Assembly (NCBI GenBank): GCA_003415625.1
Contig: PYIU01000005.1
Span: 315,001-379,000 of the forward strand
DNA: 64,000 nt
Reading direction: 5' to 3'
From: Aquanectria penicillioides
Taxonomy: Eukaryota > Ascomycota > Sordariomycetes > Hypocreales > Nectriaceae
Shown here: one piece after another, positions 52,081 to 62,998 of the stretch
Layout: every line of letters begins with the position of its first letter
How positions within the stretch are numbered: position 1 is the first letter of the stretch
Notes under the pieces: model-generated
Told to the model about the DNA's origin: nothing
Databases searched by the model: none
The model's input: only the letters and a program-made list of their open reading frames with translations
Translations under genes and position numbers: made by a program

Positions 52081-54932
52081 ATGTCCAACAAGGACGGCCT
52101 TCCGACCATGGATCCGTTCTCGCCCGCCCATCAACCCGACGAGGGCTACTCTGAGGATCCTCTCAACCCCTCCGTCCATATCGATCTGCCCACTGCTCTC
52201 GCCAGTCTAAGATCCCCCTCCGATCTTCCAGCATGGCTCGCCGCCAATGCTTCCCTCCTCCCCGTGCAGACTCGCACTGGTACGTCCCAGCTTGCCTCCA
52301 CAAGCACCCCGCAAATCACCAATGTTCTTTGCCCGCTGACTTCCCTCGCCAGAGTTGACCATGACCCTCCTCGACGGGTTGCCTACTTCCGTCATCGCCG
52401 AGATCGTGCAGCGGCTGAACCCCAGACTTTACATCGATTTCATCAGATACCTCCCCGCTGAGATCTGCCTGAAGATTTTAGGCTACCTCGATCCGGTGTC
52501 ATTGGTCAGCGTGACCCAGACGTGCCGGGCTTGGTTCGACCTGGCCCTCGACCGGAAGTTATGGGAAAGATTGTACCATTTGGAAGGATGGAAGGCTGTT
52601 TACAACGAGATTGATGCCTGCGAGATTAAGGTCAACAACGGCCTCAACGTCTCTATCCGTCATCTCCATCGCCTGCAGTCGTTGCAGGATGCCCATCCGA
52701 ACAAGATTCGTGCCATCAACGGAGATGAGGACCTGGACATGACCGACAGCGACCGCACACCTAGTTTTAACGAGAGTCTCATGGGGGGAAGCATCTTTGG
52801 CAGCCCCTCCTCGTCATTCACGTCGAATCGACCAGTTATCCTTCCCTTGGGAGAAATGGACCTGGATGGTATCGGATCCAAGGGCAAGGACATCGATTGG
52901 GGCCATGGTTCGTCTTCTGATAGCAGAGGAAAACGCAAGGAGCCTAGCGGCGAACCTGATATTCTCCCCCAAATCTCCCCTGCCGAAGTCTCTGGCACCA
53001 TGCCACCTTCATCTCTCTGGGTGTGGGATGTCAACAGCGCGAGATATCGAATTAACTGGAGGTACCTATACACTATGCGACGCAGACTCGAGAGTAACTG
53101 GGAATTGGGTAAATTTTCTACTTTCCAGTTCCCCCACCCCAGTTTCCCCGAAGAGGGACACCAAGAGTGTGTGTATACCTTGCAGTTCGACAACGATTAC
53201 CTTGTGAGTGGTAGTCGAGACCAGACCATGAGAATCTGGGATGTTCACACTCGCCGATTGGTTCGACCGCCACTCACGGGCCACATGGGCTCTGTGCTCT
53301 GTCTTCAGTTCGATGCCGACCCCAAGGAGGACCTGCTCGTTTCTGGCAGTAGTGATTCGAATGTCTTCATCTGGAAGTTTTCGACTGGTGAGCTGATCCA
53401 GAAGTTGACCAAGGCTCACCGCGAGTCTGTCCTGAACGTCCGGTTCGACCACCGCATCCTGGTCACCTCATCCAAGGACAAGACGATCAAGATCTTCAAT
53501 CGCCACCCTCTGCGATACGGCGACATTGGTTACGGTGGACATGAGCTCGTCAACCCCGTGCCCACGAACCTTCGACGCTACGGTTACGAGCCGGACCTCT
53601 CCCAAGAACTCCCCATGAAGCCTGCATTCTCGATGATTGGGCGGCTCGATGGCCACAGTGCGGCTGTCAATGCTATTCAGGTTCGTGACCGAACCATCGT
53701 CTCTGTATCAGGAGACCGGCATATCAAAGTCTGGAACTGGCCAGAGCAAGTCTGCACCCAGACGATCCCTGCACACGATAAGGGAATCGCCTGTGTCGAA
53801 TTTGACGGTAGGAGAATTGTCAGCGGCAGTAGTGACTACGAAGTGTGCATTTTTGATGCCCCGACAGGTCTCAAGGTGGCACAACTCAGAGGCCACGCCC
53901 ACCTGGTCCGAACTGTTCAGGCTGGCTTTGGTGACTTGCCATATAGCAAGCATGAAGACGAGGCTGAAGCCAAGGCCGTAGACGCTGAGTATTTCCGAGC
54001 AGTTGAGGCTGGAGAGATTGACCACAACCTGGAGCGAAGGCGCCGCCGCAATCGTAGGGTGAATGCTGGCAGCTCGCGACCAGAGGATCTTCAAGCGTTT
54101 GGCGCCAAGGTACCTCCGGGAGGAGGTGGCGGTAGGAAGTATGGCCGTATTGTTTCTGGCTCCTATGACCAGAGCATCATCATTTGGAGGCGTGACAAGG
54201 AAGGCGTTTGGAAGCCTGCTCATCATCTCCGCCAGGAGGAGGCCGCCGCGGCCGCGCAACGTGAAGCTGCTGCTGCCACGGCCGCTCTTCTTCAAAACCC
54301 AGGAGGCGGCCCGGGTCGCGCACTCGCCCGAGCAACGGGCTCCTCCAATCTTCTTCCTGGAGGCCAACCTCTGTCTCAAACCAACGGATCCGCGGCGGGC
54401 CCTGCCTCTCTACGCGACCAACACGGTGATGGATACCGGATTGCTGGTTCGTACAAAGACCTCATTGACCAAATCGTGCCTCTTGGTGTGGCTGCCTTGC
54501 GGGACGCAATGTCTATGTACCCTGTCATGTTGGCGCAGCATGCCTATCTCCAAGGCGCTATCGAACGTGAGCCTTCGCCTTTCGTTCGAGCTCAACTGAG
54601 ACGAGCTGTTACGGATGCCCTGGTTGTCATCCAGCTCACCCAATCCGCAAGACAACGCGCAGCTCAAGCAGCTCAAGCGGCTCAATCAACTCCCGTCCCA
54701 GCCAATGCCACGGCGGCTGTTGGACCAAGCACTGTGGCACCTGGGGCCCCTGTCCCCCACGCTGCCGTTGCTGTTCCTGTTGTACCGACTGTTCCTCTTG
54801 CAGGTGGAAATGGTCATCTTCCCCCATTGCCCAAATTGCTGGCATTGCCAACGTTGCCAATATTGTGCCACAAGGCGCTCCCCCTCCGCCGCCTCACGGC
54901 GTCCTGTTGCAGAACCAGGTACCACCTGCCGG

Positions 54933-54968
<36 letters not shown>

Positions 54969-55089
54969 ACAACAGCAACAACAACAACAACAACAACAAC
55001 CGCAGCAACAGCAGCAACAGCAGCAACAGCAGCAACAGCAACAGCAACAACAACAACCGCAGCAACAACAACAACAGCAGCAGCAGCAG

Positions 55090-55127
<38 letters not shown>

Positions 55128-55323
55128 GCAGCAGCAACAAGCAGCCCACCATCACCCGCATATTGCTGCGGCTGAGAACGCACCTGCTCGTGTCTTCAAG
55201 CTTCAGTTTGACGCTCGGAAGATCATCTGTTGCAGTCAAGCCCCTGTCATTGTGGGATGGGACTTTTGTAACAAAGACATTGAATTGGAGGAGGCTGTGC
55301 GATTCTTCGCGACAGTGGATTAA
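52081..55323 (+). CDS. fwd-1: F-box/WD40 ubiquitin-ligase receptor, FWD-1/beta-TrCP type, with an apparent 1-nt frameshift
   Basis: Exons 52081-52279 and 52353-55323. An F-box (about 93-140, YLPAEICLKILGYLD...CRAWFDLALDRKLW) recruits Skp1. A WD40 propeller from about residue 330 follows the beta-TrCP/Slimb pattern: RLESNW, VYTLQFDNDYLVSGSRD, GHMGSVLCLQFD, AVNAIQV...IVSVSGDRHIKVWN, GIACVEFDGRRIVSGSSD, RIVSGSYDQSIIIW. Neurospora FWD-1, the FRQ-degrading receptor, is this type. After blade six come about 340 residues (Ala/Gln helices and roughly 69 codons of polyglutamine) before the last blade (ARVFKLQFDARKI...IVGWDF). To keep PIAQIAGIANVANIVPQG, the polyglutamine and the last blade, the frame must shift by one base at the C run 54821-54825. 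Unshifted, translation ends at 55375 with polyAsn/Ser. With one base added the protein has about 1056 residues. Confidence 0.85.
54934..55140 (+). repeat. CAG/CAA polyglutamine tract in fwd-1
   Basis: About 69 codons, nearly all CAA or CAG with two CCG prolines. The mixture of both codons makes it imperfect at DNA level. In other frames it reads as polyasparagine/serine or polythreonine/alanine, and antisense as polyleucine or polyvaline. Confidence 0.95.
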
Positions 55324-55808
55324 TGGACCTTGTTGGCAGAGGTCATTTGCATGGGCAGCATCCGTTTGGCAATAGCTCACGGCAATGGAAGCATTTAGGT
55401 TTAGCGAAGGAGTTTTGTTTCGACATGGGGGAATCAATCATCGAAAATGGCGATGGATTTTGGGTTGTCTGTAAAAAGACGTGTATCACATACCTACCTG
55501 GTAATCATTTCATATGGCGTATCGCACGTGTACGGCATAGGGACCACGCATTTCTCCTAGACAGGACACAGGGCCCTGGGCTGGGCCGTATGGATGGAAC
55601 AAAAAATGGATATCAATATGAAAATAACGACCTATTCTTCTGCTTCTTGTCATCATGCTAGTTTCCCAAGACTCCTCAGTGATGAAAATATGGTATGTTT
55701 CTGAGCCAGTAAATTACCCAACCAACGCCACCCCTCCCCCAAGTAATGATCTGCCGATGCGCACGCGAGCGTCTCCTATCTCTTTGTTTTCTTTCTCATC
55801 TGGTGAAC
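55324..55808. other. Convergent intergenic region between fwd-1 and VPS60
   Basis: 485 bp holding the 3' ends of both genes, with AT-rich stretches around 55600-55700. No other feature is visible. Confidence 0.6.
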
Positions 55809-56446
55809 TTATCCGGCGGCCTGCTTCACCTTGTCCTCGGTCTGCGGAGGCTCGTCGACGAACTCGGGTACGACCTCGTCCTGAAGGAAGCCAGGGACGG
55901 CACCGCCCATCTCCTGATCGAACTCAACCTCCATGCCCAGCGCTTCCAGCTCGGCGTCCAGCTCGGTTTCGTCGACCTCGTCGGGGATATCGTAGCCCCG
56001 GGCGAGGCTCTCCTGGATCTCGTTGCCCACGTCCAGCAGATCGGCCATCTCGTCCTGCAGGCGCTCAATCTTGTCGATGTCAATCTTGCCGTACTGGCGG
56101 CGCAGCTCCTTGTTGGTAGTCTTCATGGCGTCGACCTGGGTCATGACGTTCTTGAGGTTGTCCTGCATGTTCTGGGCCTGCTCCATGTTCCAGACCTGGC
56201 TCTCGAGCTTCTCCTTCTCGGCCTCGTAGGCCTTGCGGCGCTGCAGCACCTTGAGGGCCTTTTGCTTGATGGCCTGCTTGCCGGGGCCGTCGCGCATGCG
56301 GGACAGCTTCTCCTGGTAGGCGCCCAGCTCGCCGTTGAGGGCCTTGAGTTTGGTGTCGATGGAAGCAACGCGGTTGTCAATATGGAGATGGCGCCGTTGA
56401 GGGTGGGTTTGGCCGCCGCGGGCTTGGAGCCGAAGAGGCGATTCAT
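55809..56446 (-). CDS. VPS60: ESCRT-III-related Vps60 (CHMP5), frame interrupted near the start
   Basis: Translation from the ATG at 56446-56444 gives MNRLFGSKPAAAKPTLNGAIS, the Vps60 N-terminus. From 56381 a different frame gives IDNRVASIDTKLKALNGELGAYQEKLSRMRDGPGKQAIKQKAL and continues to the stop at 55809. Together they make one Snf7-family protein of about 212 residues if one base is added between 56381 and 56384. The basic N-terminal helices, KALKVLQRRKAYE, NMEQAQNMQDNLKNVM and the acidic C-terminus (DEVDETELDAELEALGMEVEF) are those of Vps60. Vps60 acts late at endosomes and, with Vta1, stimulates Vps4. No GT-AG intron can join the frames. Without the fix, the only intact frame starts at the internal Met at 56297 (162 residues) and lacks helix 1. 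Confidence 0.88.
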
Positions 56447-57835
56447 GATGGGCAGGTTTCTGGCGAGGAGCACGTGGGGGGAAAGCAGGAGCAGAGAGAC
56501 TGGAGTCTTGGAGTAGCGTTTTCTGCAGCCGGAGCGAAGGGGAGAGGCCGCAGATGGGAAAGGAACAGTATGCGCTTGGTGGTGGCGGAATGGAAGCCTT
56601 GTGGTGTAGGTAGAATTAAACTGACGCCTGGGAGGATGACGTTTGGACGGTTTGGCTGGTGACGAAACGAGAGGCTCCTGCCCGCCGGACGACGAGTTGC
56701 GGCGGGGCAAAGGCGGCGGACACCCCACTTTTCGAATTGGTCAAGCTCTGGCCATGTGCCCAGCCAAGCCAGCAGGTCAATGAGGAGGTCAATGTGTGCA
56801 GGAGCCAGCTCTTGCGAGTGCCCAGGGCCGATGACTAAGCCAAATACCCCTGTCTCGCTCCGGGCTCCAATCGTTATTTCCAAGGCTCCACAGCCAAGCA
56901 ACCTTCACCTTGAGCTCACTTTCAACACAGGATTGATTGGTGGGGACGTCATTGTTTTCCAATGGCCGCTGGGAAAGAGACCGCGTTTCTCCTCGGCCTC
57001 AATGGGCGGTCAATGTCCTTGTTTCATGTCCAGAGTGGCGATTGCAACTTGACAATTGGCACGTCGTACCACTTTGGAGCAGGACGAGTGGTGGTTGTGC
57101 CGTGTCGAGGCCCGGGCCAAGGCCTGGTGTAAGCCGAGAGAGCAGAACCCTGGCCGTGTTGTAACCACAGGGGGTTCGCCAATATTCGATTGCTTGGGTT
57201 CTGGTTCTGTCCGCAACAGATCAATTCTCTCTTCTGGGCTCGGTTGCATCGAATTAGTCCAGCTATGTATAGGTTTGGATTATGTTGTATCAACCCACAG
57301 ATGTTTGAAGTTGCTGGAATGTAAATGGAGGTTGGCAACCTCCCAACTCGACAACACTGTTTGCTTCTTCCACAAACAACCACCGCACAGAAAAAAAACC
57401 ATTCGATGTCTCCCAGCTTCCCATGGCCTCCACGTAGCCAGGCATAGATCAATTAACCCCTCACCTCGCTTCTGCTATTTGTTCGCACAAAAGACCTGTA
57501 CCGACGGCCCTTTTCCACGGCCCTGGTGGAGCCCAAAGGGGACCCACGTGACCCGCGCAATTGTTTGGTGCACCGCACCTCGACGCGTCGCAAAGAAACG
57601 CCCTCTGCAGACACGCCCACTTTGGCCCCAGCTAACTTCCTTCTACAACACACCACAATTCGCGAATTTCGAAAACTTTCCCTCCCCTCGACCCGTCGCA
57701 CTCGCCTTTGTGGTTTCCTGCTCATCACACAGCTTCGAAAAGCTCAACTTCCAGTTTTCTGAGCTCCTTTGCCTCGTTGCCCCGTACTTTCTCGCTTTGT
57801 TTACTTTCGTCCGGCCCTTGGCTGCATCCGTCGCG
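56447..57835. promoter_or_regulatory. Divergent promoter region between VPS60 and the AT-hook gene
   Basis: 1.39 kb separates two divergent starts. The last 250 bp before 57836 is CT-rich, typical of a fungal leader. No coding frame in it resembles a protein. Confidence 0.5.
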
Positions 57836-60800
57836 ATGGCAAAGGCGGATGCCCCCGAATGGGGTTTTGGGCTCCCGCCCATGAAGATGTGAGCATCCTC
57901 GCGCTTCCGGCACGCCTTGGCTTGGGACCTCTCTTTTCCTAACCTTTCTCGTTGCAGCAACCCCGTCGATGCGTCCTTCACCAAGTACTTTCCCGCTTGC
58001 GACCCTATCGATCTCAAGTCTTCAAAGACTGACAACGAAAACACCATGTATGCCTGGTTCGGATGATCCGTTGCACGCTCCTCAGCAGATTCTAATCGCA
58101 TCAAAACAGGTCCTGGACCGAGAGCCTAGCTGTTCCAGTCCCCCATACTCGACTCCCCGCGTGGTCTCGCGTCCCCATTCAACCTCATAATTCTACCCCC
58201 TTCACCGGCCTCATTATGAAGCGCGTTGGTCTTCACACTCATAAACCCGCTGTGAGCGCGTACACTATTGCGCAAAACGAGGCCGCGAAGGCCTCTGCCG
58301 AGCCCGAAGTTGACGAGGAGGAGGCCCGCCGGATCAGAAGACGAGGCCACCTGTACGAGCCCGCTTTTGGGGAGGTTCATTTCGTGGGCCGCGCCAGTTC
58401 ACGAGCAGAGGTTGCTGCTCTCGTTATGCAAGCCAAGGGTACGCTCCGTCAAGTTGCTGTAATCGCGCATGTGTTAATTTGTGACAGTGGATACCTCCAA
58501 CAACTTTATGGCCTACTCATCCTCCACCACTCTCGAGGCAAAGAAACAGTGCAGAGCTGGCACCTTCGTCCAGGTCGTCCCCGCAAAGCGATATGCCGGT
58601 ACCGAGATACCCAGTCGCACCGACCCTGTTGGCGGAAACAAGTTCGCCATTTACCACGAGGTGATGCCCATCATCATCCGAGCCATGAAGAAGGGTCTGG
58701 ACGAGGTCGATTTCACCACCGCCTCCATTGCCGAGACTTCCTCCATCATGCGAGACATGCGTCGAGACCCCCGACAACGCCTGGCCGCTTATGGCGTCCC
58801 CGAGCTGTCTGACATTGCCGATGCTGCAGAGCCTGAGAGCCCTCACATGATTAAACCTCCTACACTCAAGGCCGAGTCGCGATCTCCTCAGAAGCGCATC
58901 GCCAAGCTCACGAGCCCCATCAAGAACGGACTCCACCGCCTCACCACCAACATTGTCAAGTTGATCCCTGGATCGAGCCCCAAGGCCGAGCCTTCTCCTA
59001 GCAAGTCTAACTCGACCCCGTCAACTCCTCTTCGACTGTCCCCCACCCCATCCAAGGCGGTTATCACACCATCCGGCAACTCCAGCCCCTTGTCGCGAAT
59101 TTCAATCCCTGCACCAGAGCAGTTTATCATTGAGGATTCGCCTCCCCGACCTGGTCGTGTCTTCCGTGCGCCCTCTTATGCCGATTCTTCTACCCTCAGC
59201 CACGAGACCACCGGCGCCTCAGTCTCGGCTGAAGCATTCTCCCCTGTTAAATATACCCGACCCGTTGCTCCCACACCTTCGCGATGGAACCGACCCGAGC
59301 CAACAACTCCTCAGGCTTTCACCCCTGCCCGAGCTCCAACTACTCCTGCCCAGAGCGACAGCCCTATTGGATTGGCATCTTTGATCCCTCCCTCCACCCC
59401 TCAAATGTCCAAGTGCCCATACACTACAGAGGCACCTGCGGATGCCGACTTCCAATTCGGAGCATTGTCTCCCTCCTTCAGCTCCATCTCTTGGATGAAC
59501 GCCTCTGTCCAGGCCAGTGAGCCTCGCAGAATCAAGAGTGTCAACACTGCGCGCCGCCGACAAAGCGAGCCTCTGCTCCGTAAGTACCTGAAGACGCAGG
59601 CCCGGCGTAAGTCGTCGTCGCCGCGCAAGGTCAGGTTCCAAGAGGACGATACCTTCAATGACAACGCTTCCGTTGCATCCCTGCTCCCCTCTGTCCGCCT
59701 GATTGCTCCCGAGGCCGACGCATCTGAGAATGTCACCGTTGCTGACGAGGACGTCTCAGTCGCAGTTGCGCCCACCCAGTCCGAAGTGGAGCTTGAAGAA
59801 AAGGTCGACATCGAAGCTGATCCTGTTGAGCAAGAGGCGGCTTCTGACCCTGCTCCTGTCGATAACACCCACGCCGCCCATGCGCTTACGATGGAGCATG
59901 GCGTCTTGAACATTGATATGCGCCAGAATCCCGACATTTTTGGTGCCCAACTGTCTTCCCCTGCGCCTGTTCACCAGCTTGCCCAGATCGCCGAGGACCG
60001 ATGCGCTGGCCATGCTAAAGTCATGGTTGTGCAAGAGAATGGTAGACTCTTTGTTCGGTTTAAGCTGCCAACCGAGTATGCTCATCTCTTCCCTGAGAGC
60101 CAAGGATTCGACGAATCTCATTTCACCACTTCTCCATCGGCTGCTTCTTATTCCCCCAGGATTACTTTTAATGCTCCCCAGCCTTTGTCCCAAGTCGAGA
60201 ACACGCCCCAGTCGGTCCCTCGCAGCCGAAACCGCCGTATTTCGTCGTCTGCAAACCATCGAAGCTCTGCTCGCAAGACACCTGTGAAGAGTGACAGCTC
60301 GTCTTTGAGCGTGTTGGAACGGACACCCACAATTAGCAGCTTAATCTCAGCACAAGATGCCACACCACCCACCCAAACGCCTGTTGTCCAGACACCAGAC
60401 ATGCATCAAGTCGACAGCACTTCTAGTCCATTGTTCGGTAACTTGACTGCGTCTGCGAAACCCTTGTCGCCACTTGAGGCTACTCCCATGCGACAGAGCC
60501 CGCAGCAAACTCCCAGCAGGACTGCGGATACAAACACTCCCGTTGTGGCTGCTCAGCAGCCCAAGCAGACAATCACTACGCCTCCTCCGAATGACCAACC
60601 TATAAATGTCACCCCATCCTCGGAGCCAACCCTCAACACCTCCTTTACTCCTGTCAACAAGACCTCGCCACGAAACAAGGCTGCCACCCCATCCGGCAGC
60701 GTGTCACCCAAGGGGAAGAACACACCCGCAAAGTCGACACCAGTTTCTGACTCAAATGTTGTGCCCTCCGCGATCATCAAGCATGAGGTTTATGACGACA

Positions 60801-61762
60801 GCCCTGGGCGTGACTATATGCGGGATTTCATCAAGCGCTCCCGCCGGATGTCGACCACCGAAACCGGCTCTCCCATGGCGCCTCCCAGTAAGCGACAGCC
60901 CCTTGTAGCTAAGAGTCCAAACACCGGCAGTCCCCAGAAGAAGCGCAAGCTCGAAAAGGGCGAAGAGGACCAAACGCCAGTCAAGAAGGCCAAATCACCC
61001 AAGGGAGCTAGAGAACCTAAAGAGCCTAAGGAACCCAAAGAGCCTAAGGAGCCCAAGGAGTCCGTGCCGAAGCGCACTCGCCGTACCAAGGTTAGCAAGC
61101 AAAAGGCTGATCTGGCCATCGACATGACGGACGATCCACTGTCCATGTCGGAGGAAGCCTTGGAGCTGGCTTCTAAAGCAGATGCCCAAGAGGACGATGC
61201 TGATGAGGAGGGTGGTCCCATAACGCGACGATCAACTCGCCTGCGGTCGACTCGGGCCAGTGCGGCACCCAAGTCCTCCATCCCAACGGCCATCAAGCTG
61301 AACCACCGATCCGGAGCTGGTCGTGGTACGCTTCTTAACTCTACGGTTCGTGGTGACCAACAAGAGCTTACGGCCCAGACGCGCATGAACACCAAGAAGA
61401 ATAAGGGTGACGCGGAGTATCCTGCGCAGGTTCTGGCTAGAGTCGCAGAAGCTGCAAAGAGTGATGACTCGGACGCGTCGGACGCGCCGTCTAACTCGTC
61501 TAACTCGTCCAATGGACGAAAGACTGTTGTTTGGAAAGAGCCTATCTCGGAGGCTCAGGAGGAAGAAAAGCCCAAGCGGGGTCGGCCTCCATCGAAGGGT
61601 AAGACTACCCAAGGAAAGACAAGCGTTTCCAAGCCCAAGCCAACTTCAACATCCCACAGCAAGCGTACCAGCAAGCTTGCAGAGAATCTGGGAATGGTTG
61701 CCAACGGCACACCAGCGCGTCCTCAACGAGTCACGCGATCCCGAGCTCGCTCTCAAGAGTAA
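57836..61762 (+). CDS. Large AT-hook protein of unknown function
   Basis: Exons 57836-57888, 57958-58047, 58110-58438 and 58488-61762 encode 1248 residues; all introns are GT-AG and in phase. The first ~250 residues look folded: INPVDASFTKYFPACDPID, GLIMKRVGLHTHKPAVSAY, FGEVHFVGRASSRAEVAALVMQAK, KFAIYHEVMPIIIRAMKKG. The rest is long, Ser/Pro/Thr-rich and probably disordered, with many SP and TP sites. A more ordered patch (about 640-720) includes LTMEHGVLNIDMRQNPDIF and AKVMVVQENGRLFVRFKLP. Near the C-terminus are KEP repeats (about 998-1016), basic TRRSTRLRSTRAS and an AT-hook (KRGRPPSKGK, about 1187-1196). Nuclear, chromatin-associated location is inferred from the AT-hook and basic motifs. 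I do not recognise the family. Confidence 0.85.
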
Positions 61763-62349
61763 ATTCTCCAGGGATGACCACGAAGTTGAGGTTGCCATCT
61801 TTGAGTTTTGGTGTCAGCACAAGACATGGTGAAAGGATGATTACCCATATTTTGCGTTTCTTATCGCAAGTTAATGTTTGCATTTTTGCTGGCGTTGGGG
61901 AAACAGGGAAAACTCAGGCATGGGTTGCATCAGATTGACACGAGAGTATGAAGATTGCACACACACACACACACACACACAATTGCATTTGCATTTGCGG
62001 AAGGCGTTGGAAGTGGTTACAAAGATACCACTTTGGACTATGTTTGAGTTGTCGCTGGGAATCAGCGTGTTTGGATTTACTTGTTTCTGGTTTCACTTCT
62101 CCAAGAGGCATAGCTGTAGGAGTTTTGGGAGATGAAAGGGAGAGACGGAAAAGTATCGTAGTTTGCTGGATTTGTCAAGGAGGGTCGTGGGATAGATACC
62201 CTCAGGCGGAGTTTGCAACCTGGTTGCAAACTCTCACGTCCGGCATCAGAATGCCTCGAATATATTGACCTATGTTTTGAGCTTGATTCATACTTCAACT
62301 ATGCCCTTCTCTCCGTGTGTAGATGAACTTGGTGATTCGATCTTTGAGT

Positions 62350-62456
62350 AATTGCAGTGCTTGGCATTTGTCTTCAAGTGGGAAGCCTTTTTCAACGGTT
62401 CATCCTGGCGTTGCTCTTTTTGGCAAATATTGTCTTGAGAGGCTAAAATTGCAGTG
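62350..62456 (+). repeat. Dispersed copies of the GGCTAAAATTGCAGTG element
   Basis: An exact 16-base core lies at 62441-62456 and a partial core AATTGCAGTG at 62350-62359. The sequence between (CTGGCGTTGCTC) resembles the spacer near 32440 (CTGGCGTTGTTC), so more than the core is shared with the array 30 kb upstream. Both places lie 3' of a gene and in the same orientation as it. Confidence 0.7.
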
Positions 62457-62879
62457 TTATAACAATTCTTGGCAAGGTTGATGGTCTTGCAATCGGCATT
62501 CCTACCAAGTTACAGAACTATCTATCTATCACTATCTATCATATCATCACATTGTAAACTCATAACTAACAGCTTTGGCTTCGTCGTTGACAATTGAGGC
62601 GTGCAAGGTCACCTAGAGAAATGTAGCTGGATTCACACATTCTTTGTGCAGTCTCAAATCCGACCTTAAATACGGCCTCTATGTAGCCTAGTCCTCTAGC
62701 CTCTATTCTAGGCTTGATGTGACGTCAAAAATGGTTTCCAACACCCATTTGCGGAATGATATGACACTGACATTGGCTGTTAATACACGACGAAAGAAGA
62801 AGCAGGAGAAGGAAAACACAAGTTTCTGGGTGTGCAATCCCCAAGTCAGATTGATGGAGCACGGAAACTGTGGAGAAGA

Positions 62880-62906
62880 AAAAGAAAAAGAAAAAAGAAA
62901 AGAACC
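62880..62906 (-). terminator. RNA polymerase III terminator of tRNA-Ser
   Basis: Reading the minus strand, several runs of four or more T begin 3 nt after the tRNA discriminator base. This is the normal Pol III stop signal. Confidence 0.7.
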
Positions 62907-62907
62907 G

Positions 62908-62998
62908 CGACAGAGACAAGATTCGAACTTGCGCGGCCGAAGCCAATGCATCTCTCGAAAATTCGAGTGCATCCCTTTAACCACTCAGGCACTCTGCC
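62908..62998 (-). tRNA. tRNA-Ser (anticodon CGA), intron-containing
   Basis: Folding by eye gives a full class II tRNA: acceptor GGCAGAG/CTCTGTC with discriminator G; D stem CCT/AGG; anticodon stem ATGCA/TGCAT; a long variable arm (GGC-TTCG-GCC); and T stem GCAAG/CTTGT around TTCGAAT. The anticodon loop is CTCGAA-A, with a 10 nt intron (TTTTCGAGAG) after position 37. The intron can pair with CTCGAA, the usual anticodon-intron helix. It decodes UCG. Serine tRNAs with CGA also carry introns in yeast. Confidence 0.93.

Larger units (their letters stand above)
61763..62907. other. Intergenic region downstream of the AT-hook gene
   Basis: 1.1 kb. It includes a CA repeat at about 61958-61981, two relatives of the GGCTAAAATTGCAGTG element (annotated separately), TATC units near 62519-62545, and the T-rich (minus strand) terminator of tRNA-Ser at its end. 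No coding gene is supported. Confidence 0.6.

Noticed and set aside
51289..52461. 390-codon open frame upstream of and across the fwd-1 start
   Set aside because: It lies mostly in the CT-rich leader and runs out of frame through fwd-1 exon 1 and its intron. It has no domain. The F-box frame is the real one.
54567..54825. An intron joining the two fwd-1 frames
   Set aside because: The skipped sequence encodes coherent protein, and no consensus GT donor of the right phase pairs with the TTGCAG sites at 54802 or 54913.
54686..55437. Antisense polyleucine/polyvaline and sense polyAsn/Ser frames
   Set aside because: They are alternative readings of the CAA/CAG polyglutamine tract of fwd-1.
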